A DNA stretch of 47,554 nucleotides from Eubacterium sp. (GTDB taxonomy: Bacteria; Bacillota; Clostridia; Lachnospirales; Lachnospiraceae), in NCBI GenBank assembly GCA_024698965.1, contig JAILQM010000110.1, positions 1 through 47,554 of the forward strand. The letters run 5' to 3'. Position 1 is the stretch's first letter; the number at the start of each line of letters is the position of its first letter. A program made the position numbers and the translations under genes. The notes below the pieces were generated by a model that was given only the letters and a program-made list of their open reading frames with translations, was not told the DNA's origin and did no database searches. Of this stretch, positions 8,047 to 17,805 are shown piece by piece.

Positions 8047-9255
8047 TTATTTTCTGTTCAAAAATGAAGGAACCTTGATGTCCTTTTCCGGAACATTGCT
8101 TTCAAGCTTATCAGGCTTTTTAATCTGGTTAAACGATGCTGCCGTTACAGGTGTCTGTGTTGTTTTAACAGAAGCTGTAGCAGGAGCGGTTGTTGCACCT
8201 AAGCCCATTGAACCGAGACCTCCAACTTTAGGAGCGGCTGCCTGAGTAGGATAAGCAAGTGACGGACGTGCTGTCTGAGTAAAAGCTCCGAGCGCCTGAC
8301 TCTTCTGATTCTCAAGACCTGTTGCAATTACAACGATTGTAGCCTCGTCAACTCTGTTCTCATCGTAAAGAGAACCGAAGATAACGTTTGTATCCTCTCC
8401 TGTAAGATCCTGTACATAGCTTACCGCATCATTTGCATCGAGAAGAGAAATGTCTCCGGAAATATTAACGATGACATGTGATGCACCGTTAATTGTAGTC
8501 TCAAGAAGCGGACTTGATACCGCAAGCTTAACAGCTTCGATTGCCTTGTCATCACCCTTGGCACTACCGATACCGACATGAGCCATTCCCTTGTCAGCCA
8601 TAACAGTCTTGATATCTGCGAAATCAAGATTGATAAGTGAAGGTACATTTATAAGATCGGTGATACCCTGAACTGCCTGCTGAAGAACTTCGTCGGCCTT
8701 CTTTAATGCATCAGGCATTGTTGTTCTTCTGTCTACAATCTCAAGAAGCTTGTCATTAGGAATGACAATAAGAGTATCAACATTGTCTTTAAGTTTTTCA
8801 ATTCCGCCGAGAGCATTGACCATTCTGGCCTTTGCTTCGAATTTAAAAGGTTTGGTAACAACACCGACTGTAAGAATTCCCATATCCTTGGCAATCTTTG
8901 CAACTACAGGTGCAGCTCCGGTTCCGGTTCCGCCTCCCATACCGCAAGTTACAAATACCATATCGGCGCCTCTTATTGCTGCAGATAATTCTTCAAAACT
9001 CTCCTCCGCTGCTTTTTCTCCGATTTCAGGCTGTGCGCCTGCGCCAAGACCTTTTGTAAGTTTCTCTCCTATTTGAATAAGTGTAGGAGCCTTGCAAAGT
9101 GTAAGCGCCTGTTTATCAGTATTAACGCCTATGAATTCAACCCCCGCAATCTCCTCCATTATCATTCTGTTTACCGCATTATTTCCGGCTCCGCCGACAC
9201 CCACAACTATTATGCGAGCACCTGCATCAGCGTCAGTGTTTTTAATTTCTAACAC
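8047..9255 (-). CDS. ftsZ: Cell division protein FtsZ
   Basis: 402-residue tubulin-like GTPase that forms the Z ring. Seen: the G-box [13 protein letters not shown] at 19-31, the tubulin signature [10 protein letters not shown] at 107-116, and [11 protein letters not shown] (T7 loop region). A variable linker from ~residue 320 leads to a C-terminal peptide [10 protein letters not shown], the conserved tail that binds FtsA/SepF-type anchors. Translation starts with GTG; AGGAGGAG six bases before it supports this. It closes the division cluster but has its own promoter in the 134-base gap after ftsQ. Confidence 0.98.
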   Translation of the reverse strand: MLEIKNTDADAGARIIVVGVGGAGNNAVNRMIMEEIAGVEFIGVNTDKQALTLCKAPTLIQIGEKLTKGLGAGAQPEIGEKAAEESFEELSAAIRGADMVFVTCGMGGGTGTGAAPVVAKIAKDMGILTVGVVTKPFKFEAKARMVNALGGIEKLKDNVDTLIVIPNDKLLEIVDRRTTMPDALKKADEVLQQAVQGITDLINVPSLINLDFADIKTVMADKGMAHVGIGSAKGDDKAIEAVKLAVSSPLLETTINGASHVIVNISGDISLLDANDAVSYVQDLTGEDTNVIFGSLYDENRVDEATIVVIATGLENQKSQALGAFTQTARPSLAYPTQAAAPKVGGLGSMGLGATTAPATASVKTTQTPVTAASFNQIKKPDKLESNVPEKDIKVPSFLNRK

Positions 9256-9350
9256 GACTACTCCTCCTCACTACACAAGATTTAGCATATCTTCCAAAAT
9301 ATCTATCCCAAAAATTCAATATATTGTGTTTTCTTTTATACCTATTTACT

Positions 9351-9379
9351 ATAATATAATCTTTTTAGCTATATTGCAA
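9351..9379 (-). promoter_or_regulatory. ftsZ promoter
   Basis: Minus-strand TTGCAA, 17 bases, TATTAT. A second candidate (TTGACA at 9388-9393, 16 bases, TAGCTA) overlaps the ftsQ stop codon. This lets ftsZ be expressed apart from the mraZ operon. Confidence 0.5.
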
Positions 9380-9389
9380 GGGAAAAATG

Positions 9390-10136
9390 TCAAGAATCGC
9401 CTTGAAATACAATATCATCCGAGCTTTTTTCCCATTCCGAAAGGTCGATTGTACCCGACTCATCTTCGAGACTTTTTATGATCTCCGAAATCCTTAATAT
9501 TTTAGCTTCCGTATGCGAATTTTTGCCGAGTTTAATCTCTATTTGATTGATAAGAATTGTTATCGAGCTGTTTTTTACAGTAATAGTTTCTGCGCAAAGC
9601 TCATATTTTTCAAGTAGCTTTGTAAGGTCCAAAAGGTAGGTAAGCACATCCTCATCTTCCGTCTGAAGTGTCACCCCCTCTACGAGGTTTTCGCTCTCAA
9701 GTCCTATTACCTGAGTTGTGCCTTCAATGAGCGTATCCGAGGCCTCCACAACCATTCCGTCACTGTCAAAATAATAATAAAGCCCGTCATCGTTTAGAAT
9801 ATAGCCTATAAGAGCCTTTTCATACACAACTATGCTGACATGTCTCGGCGAAACGAGTTTAACCTCCATATCCTCAATAAAAGGCATATCCTTCTGGGTA
9901 AAAATATTGTACTTAGCCAGAAGGTAAAGGCTGTAATGACATTTCGGATCCGAAAAAATCATCTCTTCTATCGCTGAATCTTCATAGATTACATTATCTT
10001 CTATATCAACTTTTTCAACCACAAATACCGCAAAAAACAGTATTGCGCATACAACCGCCAAGGCAATAAGCACAAGCAGTATTTTTAAGACGGTTAAAAG
10101 TATTCTTTTTTTTCTGCGTTCTTCCTTTATCTTCAT
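9390..10136 (-). CDS. ftsQ: Cell division protein FtsQ/DivIB
   Basis: 248 residues: a short Lys/Arg-rich cytoplasmic start, one membrane span (~12-36), then a POTRA domain (VEKVDIEDNVIYEDSAIEEMIF, about 38-105) and a beta domain. This is the bitopic divisome protein that joins FtsL and DivIC. Its ATG overlaps the ftsW stop (ATGA). Typical length and place in the cluster. Called DivIB in Bacillus. Confidence 0.9.
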   Translation of the reverse strand: MKIKEERRKKRILLTVLKILLVLIALAVVCAILFFAVFVVEKVDIEDNVIYEDSAIEEMIFSDPKCHYSLYLLAKYNIFTQKDMPFIEDMEVKLVSPRHVSIVVYEKALIGYILNDDGLYYYFDSDGMVVEASDTLIEGTTQVIGLESENLVEGVTLQTEDEDVLTYLLDLTKLLEKYELCAETITVKNSSITILINQIEIKLGKNSHTEAKILRISEIIKSLEDESGTIDLSEWEKSSDDIVFQGDS

Positions 10137-11287
10137 TCGACTTCTCCGAGATTTTCAAATCTGATTCCCCTTGAAATACTCAGGGCAATCCCCATCTCCG
10201 CAAGAAGTACCGACAGAGATGTTCCTCCGTAGCTGATAAACGGAAGCGTTATACCGGTATTCGGAATTGTATTTGTTACAACCGCAATATTAAGTATAAC
10301 CTGAAGGGCTATATGAGTCATTATTCCCACAACAACCATTGAACCGAATAAATCATAGGTGTTGTTTGCTATTACCATCAGCCTCCAAATAAGCATCAGA
10401 AACAGAAGTATTACGGCAACAGCCCCGACTATTCCGAGTTCCTCGCAAATGATTGAAAAAATCATGTCGTTTTCAGGTTCGGGTACGGAACCGAATTTCT
10501 GAAGACTCTCTCCGAGTCCTTTTCCGAAAAATCCTCCCGAGCCTATAGCATAAAGTCCCTGGAGAGTCTGATAACCCTTGTCATAATCCTCTGGGTTAAG
10601 CCAGATCTTTATTCTCTCCACTCTATACGGTGCCACAATCAAAAAGACTGCCATAAAAGAGACCAGGGCAAGTATAATTCCGACGAAATATTTATACTTA
10701 GGACTTGCCACAAACACCATTACAAACTCGATTCCGGCTATAATTATGGCCGTACTTAGGTTTGCCATGGCAACCGCGCCTATAATCGGAAGGTTTATAA
10801 CAAAAACAGTAATTACCGCCTTAAAATCCGCCATCTTTTTGGGCGCGCGGCTTACTATATATGCCACAAAAAGTATTACGCCTATTTTCGCAAGCTCGGA
10901 TGGCTGAATACTTATTCCTCCCACCGAAATCCATCTCTGTGATCCGCTGTAATTAGAACCGAGTCCCGTCTGAACCAAAACATTTAAGATAAGCGCAAAC
11001 ACATATATAGCCGGTGCAAACACATAGAAAATATGGTAATCGAGCCTCGATATAACCAAAAGCGCCGTCATTCCGAGACAGGCGGCTATAAGCTGTTTTT
11101 TCACATAATAAGCCGGATCGTCAAACGAAATAGATGCGTTGTAATAGCTGACAGAATAAAGCATTACCATTCCGAAAGCCACAAGGAAAATAATGATAAA
11201 AAGCAGTCCGTAATCAAAGAAGCGGATTTTCTTTCTGCTTCCTCTGCCGATATTTTCGGTTTTTACTGCTTCTGCTACTGTTTCCAT
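10133..11287 (-). CDS. ftsW: SEDS glycosyltransferase FtsW
   Basis: 384 residues with about ten membrane spans. Family signatures: GSQRWISVGGISIQPSELAK near 130-150, PEPENDMIFSIICEELG near 270, and GITLPFISYGGTSL near 345. SEDS proteins polymerise lipid II glycan strands together with a class B penicillin-binding protein. Position between murD and ftsQ favours FtsW, or the closely related SpoVE, over RodA. The usual neighbour murG is missing. Confidence 0.93.
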   Translation of the reverse strand: METVAEAVKTENIGRGSRKKIRFFDYGLLFIIIFLVAFGMVMLYSVSYYNASISFDDPAYYVKKQLIAACLGMTALLVISRLDYHIFYVFAPAIYVFALILNVLVQTGLGSNYSGSQRWISVGGISIQPSELAKIGVILFVAYIVSRAPKKMADFKAVITVFVINLPIIGAVAMANLSTAIIIAGIEFVMVFVASPKYKYFVGIILALVSFMAVFLIVAPYRVERIKIWLNPEDYDKGYQTLQGLYAIGSGGFFGKGLGESLQKFGSVPEPENDMIFSIICEELGIVGAVAVILLFLMLIWRLMVIANNTYDLFGSMVVVGIMTHIALQVILNIAVVTNTIPNTGITLPFISYGGTSLSVLLAEMGIALSISRGIRFENLGEVE

Positions 11288-11290
11288 GAG

Positions 11291-12643
11291 CTACTCCTCA
11301 AGCTTTTTAACATATTCTTTAAAAATGTCGCCTCTCTGCTCGTAGTTATCAAACATTCCCCAGCTTGCGCATGCCGGCGAAAGCAAAACGTTTTCCCCTG
11401 CCTCTGCATTCGCATAGCAAATATCTATTGCCTCTTCCAAAGTCTCGGCAAAGATTATATCGTTAAAGCCGTGTTTTTTCGCACAATCCGCTATCTTTTC
11501 AGCGGTCTGTCCCAAAAGTACAAGCTTTTTAACCTTATCGCCAAAAGCGTCAATCCATTCGTCATATTCGGAGCCCTTGTCATAACCTCCTCCGATAAGG
11601 CATGTCGGTCCGTTCATGGCTTTTATTCCCTGAATTGCCGCATCCGGATTTGTTCCCTTTGAATCATTGTAAAACTTAACACCGCGTTTTGTCGCAGTAT
11701 ACTCTATTCTGTGTTCAACGGCCTTAAAGTTTTTAACGGTATCTATGATATCCGCCAAAGGAACCTCCATCGCCATGCCCATTGCAATTGCTGCCATGAC
11801 ATTTTCAGCATTACAAGTGCCGACAAGGTTCATTTCATTTACATTCATGAGCTTTCTTTCAGCGCCGTTTTCTTTGATGAAAATATCATCGCCCCTTAAA
11901 AATATTCCTTCTTCAAGCTCGTTTTGAGAAGAAAACATAACGGCTTTTGCCGGGCATCTTTTTGCAAAATCAGCCGTATATTCATTATCCGCATTAAGTA
12001 CGCAGATGTTTTTATTTGTAGCTTTATTTGTTACTCTTTCCTTACATTCCGCATAGCATTCCATTGTATAATGCCTGTTTAAATGATCCGGAGTAATGTT
12101 TAATATTGCCGAAACATCAGCATGAAAATCCTTTACAGTCTCAAGCTGAAAGCTCGAAATTTCCGCAACAAACACGGTATCGTCCGTAGCACTGTCAGCC
12201 TCGTCCGTATAAGGGTTTCCTATATTTCCGACAACTCTTACATCGGAATATTTTCTTCTCATAATATCCCCAACAAGAGTTGTTGTTGTAGTCTTTCCGT
12301 TTGTTCCGGTTATGGCAACGATTTTTCCTTTGCCGTATATATATCCGAGCTCTATCTCGCCTATGATATTTGCTCCGGTTTCTCTTAAATATTCTACCGT
12401 AGGATTATCTATGGCAACGCCCGGGCTAAGCACAACATTATCATACTTAATTTTGCTATCGGTAATATCGCCGACAATAACCTTCGCATCTGCAAGCTCT
12501 TTTCTGCCTGCTCTGACTTTATCTATGTCCGTATCCGGGTCGGAATTATAAAGCAAAACATCTGCTCCTTGTCTTTTTAAAAGAGCCGCAGATGAAAGTC
12601 CGCTTTTTCCGGTTCCGAAAACAAGAGTCTTTCCGCTTAACAT
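11291..12643 (-). CDS. murD: UDP-N-acetylmuramoylalanine--D-glutamate ligase
   Basis: 450 residues. Adds D-glutamate to UDP-MurNAc-L-Ala in the cytoplasm. Three Mur-ligase domains: an N-terminal Rossmann domain (FGTGKSGLSSAALL), the ATP-binding motif AITGTNGKTTTT near 110-121, the central NITPDHLNRH and FYNDSKGTNPDA motifs, and a C-terminal domain ending with LLSPACASWGMFDNYEQRG. AAGGAGG precedes the ATG. It is tightly linked to ftsW. Confidence 0.97.
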   Translation of the reverse strand: MLSGKTLVFGTGKSGLSSAALLKRQGADVLLYNSDPDTDIDKVRAGRKELADAKVIVGDITDSKIKYDNVVLSPGVAIDNPTVEYLRETGANIIGEIELGYIYGKGKIVAITGTNGKTTTTTLVGDIMRRKYSDVRVVGNIGNPYTDEADSATDDTVFVAEISSFQLETVKDFHADVSAILNITPDHLNRHYTMECYAECKERVTNKATNKNICVLNADNEYTADFAKRCPAKAVMFSSQNELEEGIFLRGDDIFIKENGAERKLMNVNEMNLVGTCNAENVMAAIAMGMAMEVPLADIIDTVKNFKAVEHRIEYTATKRGVKFYNDSKGTNPDAAIQGIKAMNGPTCLIGGGYDKGSEYDEWIDAFGDKVKKLVLLGQTAEKIADCAKKHGFNDIIFAETLEEAIDICYANAEAGENVLLSPACASWGMFDNYEQRGDIFKEYVKKLEE

Positions 12644-12672
12644 ATATCCTCCTTAAAAACTCATCTCAAGAG

Positions 12673-13620
12673 TTAAATTCCAAGTAATGCTATAAGGCAC
12701 ATAATTGCCGTAAAGATTGAAAAAATTGCCACAACTTTGGTCTCCGACCAGCCGCCGAGCTCAAAATGATGATGAATCGGGGCCATACGGAATATTCTCT
12801 TTCCGCCTGTCTTTTTAAAATAAGTAACCTGAATCATAACGGAAAGGACTTCCACAAGATATATAAGTCCGATAATAATTATAAAAATCGGCATCTGCAT
12901 CATATAAGCGGCACCTGCCACATAGCCGCCCAAAGCAAGCGAACCCGTATCTCCCATAAACACCTTTGCCGGGTAGCAGTTATAAACCAAAAATCCCATA
13001 AGAGCACCGATAACGGCCGCATCTACAGGCCAGGTTCCGCTACCTTTTATAACACCGGCAATAAGGAAAAATCCGGCTACCACGAGAGTAACGGTTGACG
13101 CAAGTCCGTCAACTCCGTCTGTAAAGTTTACTCCGTTTACTGTACCTATTACCGCAAAAAACAAAAGCGGATAAGCCAAAATTCCGATATCAAGGACATA
13201 TCCTCCGCTAAAAGGAATCAAAAGTCCGAGGTTTCCTGCCGAATGCATAAAATATGCAAATACCGCGGTTACAATAATCTGCAAAAGCATTTTCTGTTTG
13301 GCCAAAAGACCGTCGCTTTTCTTTTTTACTACCTTTAAAAAATCATCTATAAATCCGATAACGCCGAATCCCACAATCAAAAATACCACAGGATAAGCAT
13401 CCGGACATACGTTTAAGAAAACAAGGCTCGTAATAACGATGGCTGCTATAATCATAACTCCGCCCATTGTCGGTGTACCTGTTTTTTTTTGGTGACTTTC
13501 GAGTTCTTCTCTTTCTGTATTTCCAACCTTTAATTTAATAAGAAACGGGATCATAAAAGGTCCCATGGCCAAAACGATTACAAACGATAAAATTATTGCA
13601 AATATAATTAAATTCTGCAT
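12673..13620 (-). CDS. mraY: Phospho-N-acetylmuramoyl-pentapeptide transferase
   Basis: 315-residue polytopic enzyme that makes lipid I from UDP-MurNAc-pentapeptide and undecaprenyl phosphate. Seen: TPTMGGVMI near 51, the Asp-rich IDDFLK near 90, NFTDGVDGLA near 165, MGDTGSLALGG near 222, and the HHHFELGG loop near 287. About ten spans. Complete, and preceded by a GGGAG ribosome site. Confidence 0.97.
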   Translation of the reverse strand: MQNLIIFAIILSFVIVLAMGPFMIPFLIKLKVGNTEREELESHQKKTGTPTMGGVMIIAAIVITSLVFLNVCPDAYPVVFLIVGFGVIGFIDDFLKVVKKKSDGLLAKQKMLLQIIVTAVFAYFMHSAGNLGLLIPFSGGYVLDIGILAYPLLFFAVIGTVNGVNFTDGVDGLASTVTLVVAGFFLIAGVIKGSGTWPVDAAVIGALMGFLVYNCYPAKVFMGDTGSLALGGYVAGAAYMMQMPIFIIIIGLIYLVEVLSVMIQVTYFKKTGGKRIFRMAPIHHHFELGGWSETKVVAIFSIFTAIMCLIALLGI

Positions 13621-13691
13621 TTTTTTCTCCCACTAATCTCATAATTTACTAACTTATACATTTTACTCCGTTTCAGTCATATTCTCAAGGC

Positions 13692-15659
13692 TTATTCTTC
13701 CTCTTCTTCCTCGGAATCATCCTCATTTGTATCTTCTAAAATCTCAGTATCTTCAACATCTTCCGAGATGAGAGAATCCGAGCTTAAATACTCATTTATA
13801 TCCTCTATTGTAGAAAGTGTACTATCCTCGTTATCAGGGAAAATATTCATATAAGGCAGAACCTGAGCAAATATCTCTTTGGCAAGAGAAATTGCAAATC
13901 CCGACTGTGCCTGATTTTCATCGTTAGGCTCGTCGATTACCACATATACCACAACTTCGGGATCGTCAACCGGCGCAAATCCAATAAAAGATACAAGGTA
14001 TTTTTCCTTATCTCTCGGGAGCTTTTCGGCAGTACCCGTCTTTCCTCCCATCGAATATCCCTCTATCTGAAGAGCAGTCGCCGTACCTTCCGTAACGGTC
14101 ATCCCAAGATACTCTCTCATAAGCTCTGAGGTTTCCTCGGAAACCGTCTTTTTAAGAAGAACGGGATCTATTGTCTCAACAGTATTTCCCGAAGAATCCT
14201 GAATCTCTTTTACAACATGAGGTTTGTAATAATATCCTCCGTTAATAAGGGATGAGAATCCCGACGCAAGCTGCACCATTGTCACATTAAAGTTCTGTCC
14301 GAAAGCATTTGTGGCAAGGGTGGAATCGCCCATATCGCTTACATCATAGATGAGGCTGTCTGTCCTTGCCTCAGCCGGCAAATCTATTCCTGTTTTAAGT
14401 CCGAAATTAAACAGTCCCTGGTACTTCGAGAAAATATTTTTTCCCATATCCATCGCAATCTGCATTATCGCATCATTGCATGACTGGGCAACAACTCCGC
14501 CAAGCGTCAAAGTGCCGTGTCCGTTCGTATGAGAACATTTTATCTCGTATCCGCCGATATATTCATGTCCGTCACAGTAATATGTCTCGCTTCCGTCGCA
14601 TACTCCGGTCTCTAAGGCCGTCGCAACGGTGAAAGGCTTAATGGTAGAGCCCGGCTCATAGGTGGATGATACGCAGTAATTAGACCATAAATCATAGAGA
14701 AGATCGTAAATCTCATCATCCGTCATCTCCTCAAGCTCTTCGTCGGTATAATAATCACTTAAATCTCTCGGATTATTTAAATCAAAGGTCGGATAGTTAG
14801 CCATGGCAAGTATTTCGCCCGTATCCGGATCCATAACTATTACCGCGGTATTGGCAGAGCCTTCTCCGTCCGTATATGAATTCGCATGCTCATTGTTGAA
14901 GCTTACAATCGCCTTTTCAACAATGGACTGAATCCCCGAATCTATGGTAGATACAACGGTATTTCCGTCTTCTGCCGAGATAACCGTTGTCTCAAGATTG
15001 CTGTCCGAATTAAGATATCCGTATTCTCTTCCGTTAACTCCGGTAAGCTCGCTGTTATAATACGACTCAATACCGATTGTACCCGTGCCTTCATTATTTA
15101 CAAATCCGATAAGGCTCGCTGCAAGGCTGCCATAAGGATATGTTCTCTCATACTCCTCTTCAAACCACACGCCCTTAATCTGTTCGTCAGCATCTCCCGA
15201 TGCGCTAAGGTCGTCCTTAAGAGTCTTAAAATCCGATATCTCATCAAAGGTGAGTTTCTTTAAAAGTACCTTATACTGGTTTGTGGGATTATCCTCCACA
15301 AAGGTTCTAAGCTCGTCTTCGTCAAGGTCAAAATACTTAACAAGGGCGTCAATAGTATCATCTATGCAGTCCTCATTTGCATTAAGCACTTTTGAATCCA
15401 AAATAAGGTTATATACCTTCGTACTTGTAGCAAGAACAGTCCCGTTTCTGTCGGTAATGTTTCCTCTCTTATACGGAATCGTCGTAGAATCATAGTCCTG
15501 CTGCGAAAGAACTGTCTTGGCGTACTTTTCTCCGCTTATCGCGTTTATATAACTCACTCTTAAAATTAAGACAATTAAAGCAAGCAAGATAATCGCAAAA
15601 ACGATTACCAGCTTGCGTTTCATTGATTTATTGAATTTCTTTATCTTCAGCTTATTCAA
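13692..15659 (-). CDS. Class B penicillin-binding protein (FtsI/PBP2 type) with acidic tail
   Basis: 655-residue transpeptidase. One N-terminal span (~14-36), a dimerisation/pedestal domain (RGNITDRNGTVLATS), and the transpeptidase domain with STIK (in EPGSTIKPF), SCND and KTGTAEK as the SxxK, SxN and KTG motifs. The C-terminus is an Asp/Glu/Ser tail of about 40 residues with no PASTA domain, which argues against SpoVD. TTG at 15659 is the chosen start because GGGAG lies seven bases before it; the ATG at 15623 has no ribosome site. It lies between ftsL-like and mraY, so it is the likely septal partner of FtsW. Confidence 0.92.
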   Translation of the reverse strand: MNKLKIKKFNKSMKRKLVIVFAIILLALIVLILRVSYINAISGEKYAKTVLSQQDYDSTTIPYKRGNITDRNGTVLATSTKVYNLILDSKVLNANEDCIDDTIDALVKYFDLDEDELRTFVEDNPTNQYKVLLKKLTFDEISDFKTLKDDLSASGDADEQIKGVWFEEEYERTYPYGSLAASLIGFVNNEGTGTIGIESYYNSELTGVNGREYGYLNSDSNLETTVISAEDGNTVVSTIDSGIQSIVEKAIVSFNNEHANSYTDGEGSANTAVIVMDPDTGEILAMANYPTFDLNNPRDLSDYYTDEELEEMTDDEIYDLLYDLWSNYCVSSTYEPGSTIKPFTVATALETGVCDGSETYYCDGHEYIGGYEIKCSHTNGHGTLTLGGVVAQSCNDAIMQIAMDMGKNIFSKYQGLFNFGLKTGIDLPAEARTDSLIYDVSDMGDSTLATNAFGQNFNVTMVQLASGFSSLINGGYYYKPHVVKEIQDSSGNTVETIDPVLLKKTVSEETSELMREYLGMTVTEGTATALQIEGYSMGGKTGTAEKLPRDKEKYLVSFIGFAPVDDPEVVVYVVIDEPNDENQAQSGFAISLAKEIFAQVLPYMNIFPDNEDSTLSTIEDINEYLSSDSLISEDVEDTEILEDTNEDDSEEEEEE

Positions 15660-15687
15660 GATATTTCTCCCGGTTATTTATTCAGCG

Positions 15688-16182
15688 TTATTTATCGGAT
15701 GGCAGCGAAGAATACTGTGTCATGCTGTCGGATTCATCCACGCTGTAATATACAATCTGTGAAGCTTTAGGATATACCATTCCAAGGTCGTTCATAGCCT
15801 TGTACTTGACAGTATCAAGGTCAAGTGATGTCTCAATGGCATTAAGCGCTTCATCATTTGCAGATTTTACGGATATTATATCATTTTCTATAGCTGCAAT
15901 GCTATCAATATGTGAAGAAATGTCTGACTGAAGGTTAATATATACTCCGCAAACAACACAAAGCATTACCACACATACGCTTAAGAAAGCAACGTATGCC
16001 GGGTTCATATAAAGAGCTCTCTCCTGATTTCTCTGAGCTGCTCTTAATTTTCTTTCTCTGTTTTGTCTCTCTCTTGCAATTCTTTCTTTTGCAAGCCTCT
16101 GTCTTCTGATTTCCGGATACTCTTTAGCCGGAGCAGTTTTTCTTACGGTATTTCCTTCAATAAAATATCTCTTTTTTTCCAT
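15688..16182 (-). CDS. FtsL/DivIC-like septum protein
   Basis: 164 residues: a strongly basic cytoplasmic N-terminus (RRQRLAKERIARERQNRERKLR), one membrane span near 58-80, then a short coiled coil (about 85-125) and a tail ending in a YPKASQIVYY-type motif. This layout and the place between rsmH and the pbp identify an FtsL-type bitopic divisome protein, although the sequence itself is poorly conserved. Confidence 0.8.
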   Translation of the reverse strand: MEKKRYFIEGNTVRKTAPAKEYPEIRRQRLAKERIARERQNRERKLRAAQRNQERALYMNPAYVAFLSVCVVMLCVVCGVYINLQSDISSHIDSIAAIENDIISVKSANDEALNAIETSLDLDTVKYKAMNDLGMVYPKASQIVYYSVDESDSMTQYSSLPSDK

Positions 16183-16199
16183 ATCTTACCTTCCTTGGA

Positions 16200-17135
16200 T
16201 TATATATGTATAAAAGTTCTAAGTTTTGCACTTTTTGATCTCGAATTGTTTTCGCATTCTTCTTCTGACGGAAGAATAGGCTTTCTGAGTGCCTTTCCTT
16301 TTGACTTTTTCCCGCATACACACACCGGAAAACTCGGTGGGCATGTACATGGATTTTCATTCGTTTTAAAATGCGTTTTTACTATTCTGTCTTCTAAAGA
16401 ATGAAAAGTAATAACGGCCAAAACCCCTCCGGGGTTAAGCAGGTCAATCATCTTATCGAGCGTCTTATCGAGCTGTTCAAGCTCTCTGTTAAGCTCAATT
16501 CTTATTGCCTGAAATGTTCGTTTTGCAGGATGTCCTCCGGTCTTTTGTACCTTCATCGGAATCGATGCTCTTACAATATCCGAAAGCTGCTTTGTTGTTT
16601 CAATCGGGGCCTTCGCCCTTTCAAGCGCAATATGCTTTGCAATGTTTTTGGCGAATCTGTCTTCTCCGTAGTCTCTGATTATTCTAAACAGCTCCTGCTC
16701 GCTGTAATCATTAACAATATCTCTTGCCGTAAGTGTCTCTCTTTGGTCCATTCTCATATCAAGAGGAGCATCCTCCATATAAGAAAAACCTCTTTCGGCT
16801 TCATCGAGCTGATGAGAGGAAACGCCCAAGTCAAGTACAATTCCGTCTGCCTTCTCAATTCCGAGCTCTTCAAAAACCTTATCTATATTTTCATAAGTAT
16901 TTTTTACGATAGTAACTCTGTCCTTAAAAGGTTCGAGTCTTTTTGTTGCGGCTTCTATAGCATCATCGTCTCTGTCAATTCCGATGAGCCTTCCACCTTC
17001 TGTAAGCTTCTCTGCGATTCGGTAAGAATGTCCTCCACCGCCGAGAGTGCCATCTGCGTATATGCCGTCAGGTCTTATGTTAAGAGCGTCTATCGTCTCA
17101 TTAAGCAATACCGATATATGGTTGAAACTATCCAT
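16200..17135 (-). CDS. rsmH: 16S rRNA (cytosine1402-N4)-methyltransferase
   Basis: 311 residues, formerly MraW. It methylates C1402 of 16S rRNA using S-adenosylmethionine. Seen: [13 protein letters not shown] at the start, the SAM loop [10 protein letters not shown] near 28-37, [19 protein letters not shown] near 100, and [11 protein letters not shown] near 245. Typical length. Ribosome site AAGGAG. Second gene of the mraZ operon. Confidence 0.97.
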   Translation of the reverse strand: MDSFNHISVLLNETIDALNIRPDGIYADGTLGGGGHSYRIAEKLTEGGRLIGIDRDDDAIEAATKRLEPFKDRVTIVKNTYENIDKVFEELGIEKADGIVLDLGVSSHQLDEAERGFSYMEDAPLDMRMDQRETLTARDIVNDYSEQELFRIIRDYGEDRFAKNIAKHIALERAKAPIETTKQLSDIVRASIPMKVQKTGGHPAKRTFQAIRIELNRELEQLDKTLDKMIDLLNPGGVLAVITFHSLEDRIVKTHFKTNENPCTCPPSFPVCVCGKKSKGKALRKPILPSEEECENNSRSKSAKLRTFIHI

Positions 17136-17164
17136 CTCATACTCCTTATATTCCCAACGGAATA

Positions 17165-17599
17165 TTACAAAACAAATCCGAATTCGGACATCTGCTCTGC
17201 AATATCGTCCATATCTTCGTAAACGCTGGCCTCAGTCCATTTCTCTTTATCCCAAACCTCTATTCTTTCAAGTACACCTGCGAGTACAACATCTTTTTCA
17301 AGACCTGCAAACTCCCTCAAAGTGCCGGGGATAAGAGCCCTTCCCTGTTTATCGATTTCTACGCTGGCTGCTCCGGCAAGGAAAAATCTTGAAAACTTAC
17401 GAGCTTCTTTGTTCACCGTAAGCGGAAGACTTTTTAATTTTTCCTCGAATTCTGCCCATGCTTTATTTGGATACACGAAAAGACAGCCATCCATCCCCTT
17501 TGTAACAACAAACTCTTCTCCGAGCTGTTCGCGGAATTTGGCCGGTATGATTATTCTGCCCTTGGCATCAATTGTGTGATTGTATTCACCCATGAACAT
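17165..17599 (-). CDS. mraZ: Transcriptional regulator MraZ
   Basis: 144 residues with two AbrB-like swapped-hairpin halves, opening with [24 protein letters not shown] and repeating as [20 protein letters not shown]. Works as a ring-shaped oligomer that binds tandem repeats before its own gene and tunes the division cluster. A phased array of AGTGG-type boxes is present between the promoter and this gene, fitting autoregulation. Confidence 0.95.
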   Translation of the reverse strand: MFMGEYNHTIDAKGRIIIPAKFREQLGEEFVVTKGMDGCLFVYPNKAWAEFEEKLKSLPLTVNKEARKFSRFFLAGAASVEIDKQGRALIPGTLREFAGLEKDVVLAGVLERIEVWDKEKWTEASVYEDMDDIAEQMSEFGFVL

Positions 17600-17608
17600 A
17601 GATAATCA

Positions 17609-17655
17609 CCACTTCTCTCCATTTGGCACCACTTTCTTGCCACTTACAACCACAT
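17609..17655 (-). promoter_or_regulatory. Predicted MraZ operator: phased AGTGG-type boxes
   Basis: On the plus strand the boxes read CCACTT (17609), CCATTT (17619), CCACTT (17629), CCACTT (17640) and CCACAT (17650), spaced 10-11 bases. Two further TGGG words continue the phase into the promoter spacer. Known MraZ proteins bind such short repeats at about one helical turn. Confidence 0.65.
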
Positions 17656-17682
17656 TCTAACCCAATTTTCCCCAAAATGCAA
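17654..17682 (-). promoter_or_regulatory. mraZ operon promoter
   Basis: Minus-strand TTGCAT, 17 bases, TAGAAT, about 55 bases before the mraZ start. The operator boxes cover the transcription start. Confidence 0.65.
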
Positions 17683-17702
17683 CCCCTATTTAGCCTTCCC
17701 CT

Positions 17703-17740
17703 TGAGCGCAGCCTCTCATCCTGAGCGCAGCGAAGGATCT
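17703..17740. repeat. Small dispersed repeat of the HPERSEGSP/LRCAQDE type
   Basis: Contains ATCCTGAGCGCAGCGAAGGAT, an interrupted inverted repeat (ATCCT / AGGAT), plus a direct repeat TGAGCGCAGC at 17703 and 17722. Translated, it gives HPERSEGSP on one strand and LRCAQDE on the other, the hallmark of a widespread intergenic element seen in many bacteria. It is GC-rich compared with its surroundings. Confidence 0.6.
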
Positions 17741-17749
17741 CCCAACAAC

Positions 17750-17790
17750 AAAAAAAGGCGGCGCCTACAACCGGCACCGCCAAAAAAAAT
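17750..17790 (-). terminator. Terminator after the MATE gene
   Basis: Minus-strand stem GGCGGTGCC / GGCGCCGCC, 7-base loop, followed by seven T. A strong GC-rich hairpin 16 bases past the stop codon. Confidence 0.85.
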
Positions 17791-17805
17791 ACAATATTCA
17801 GTTAC

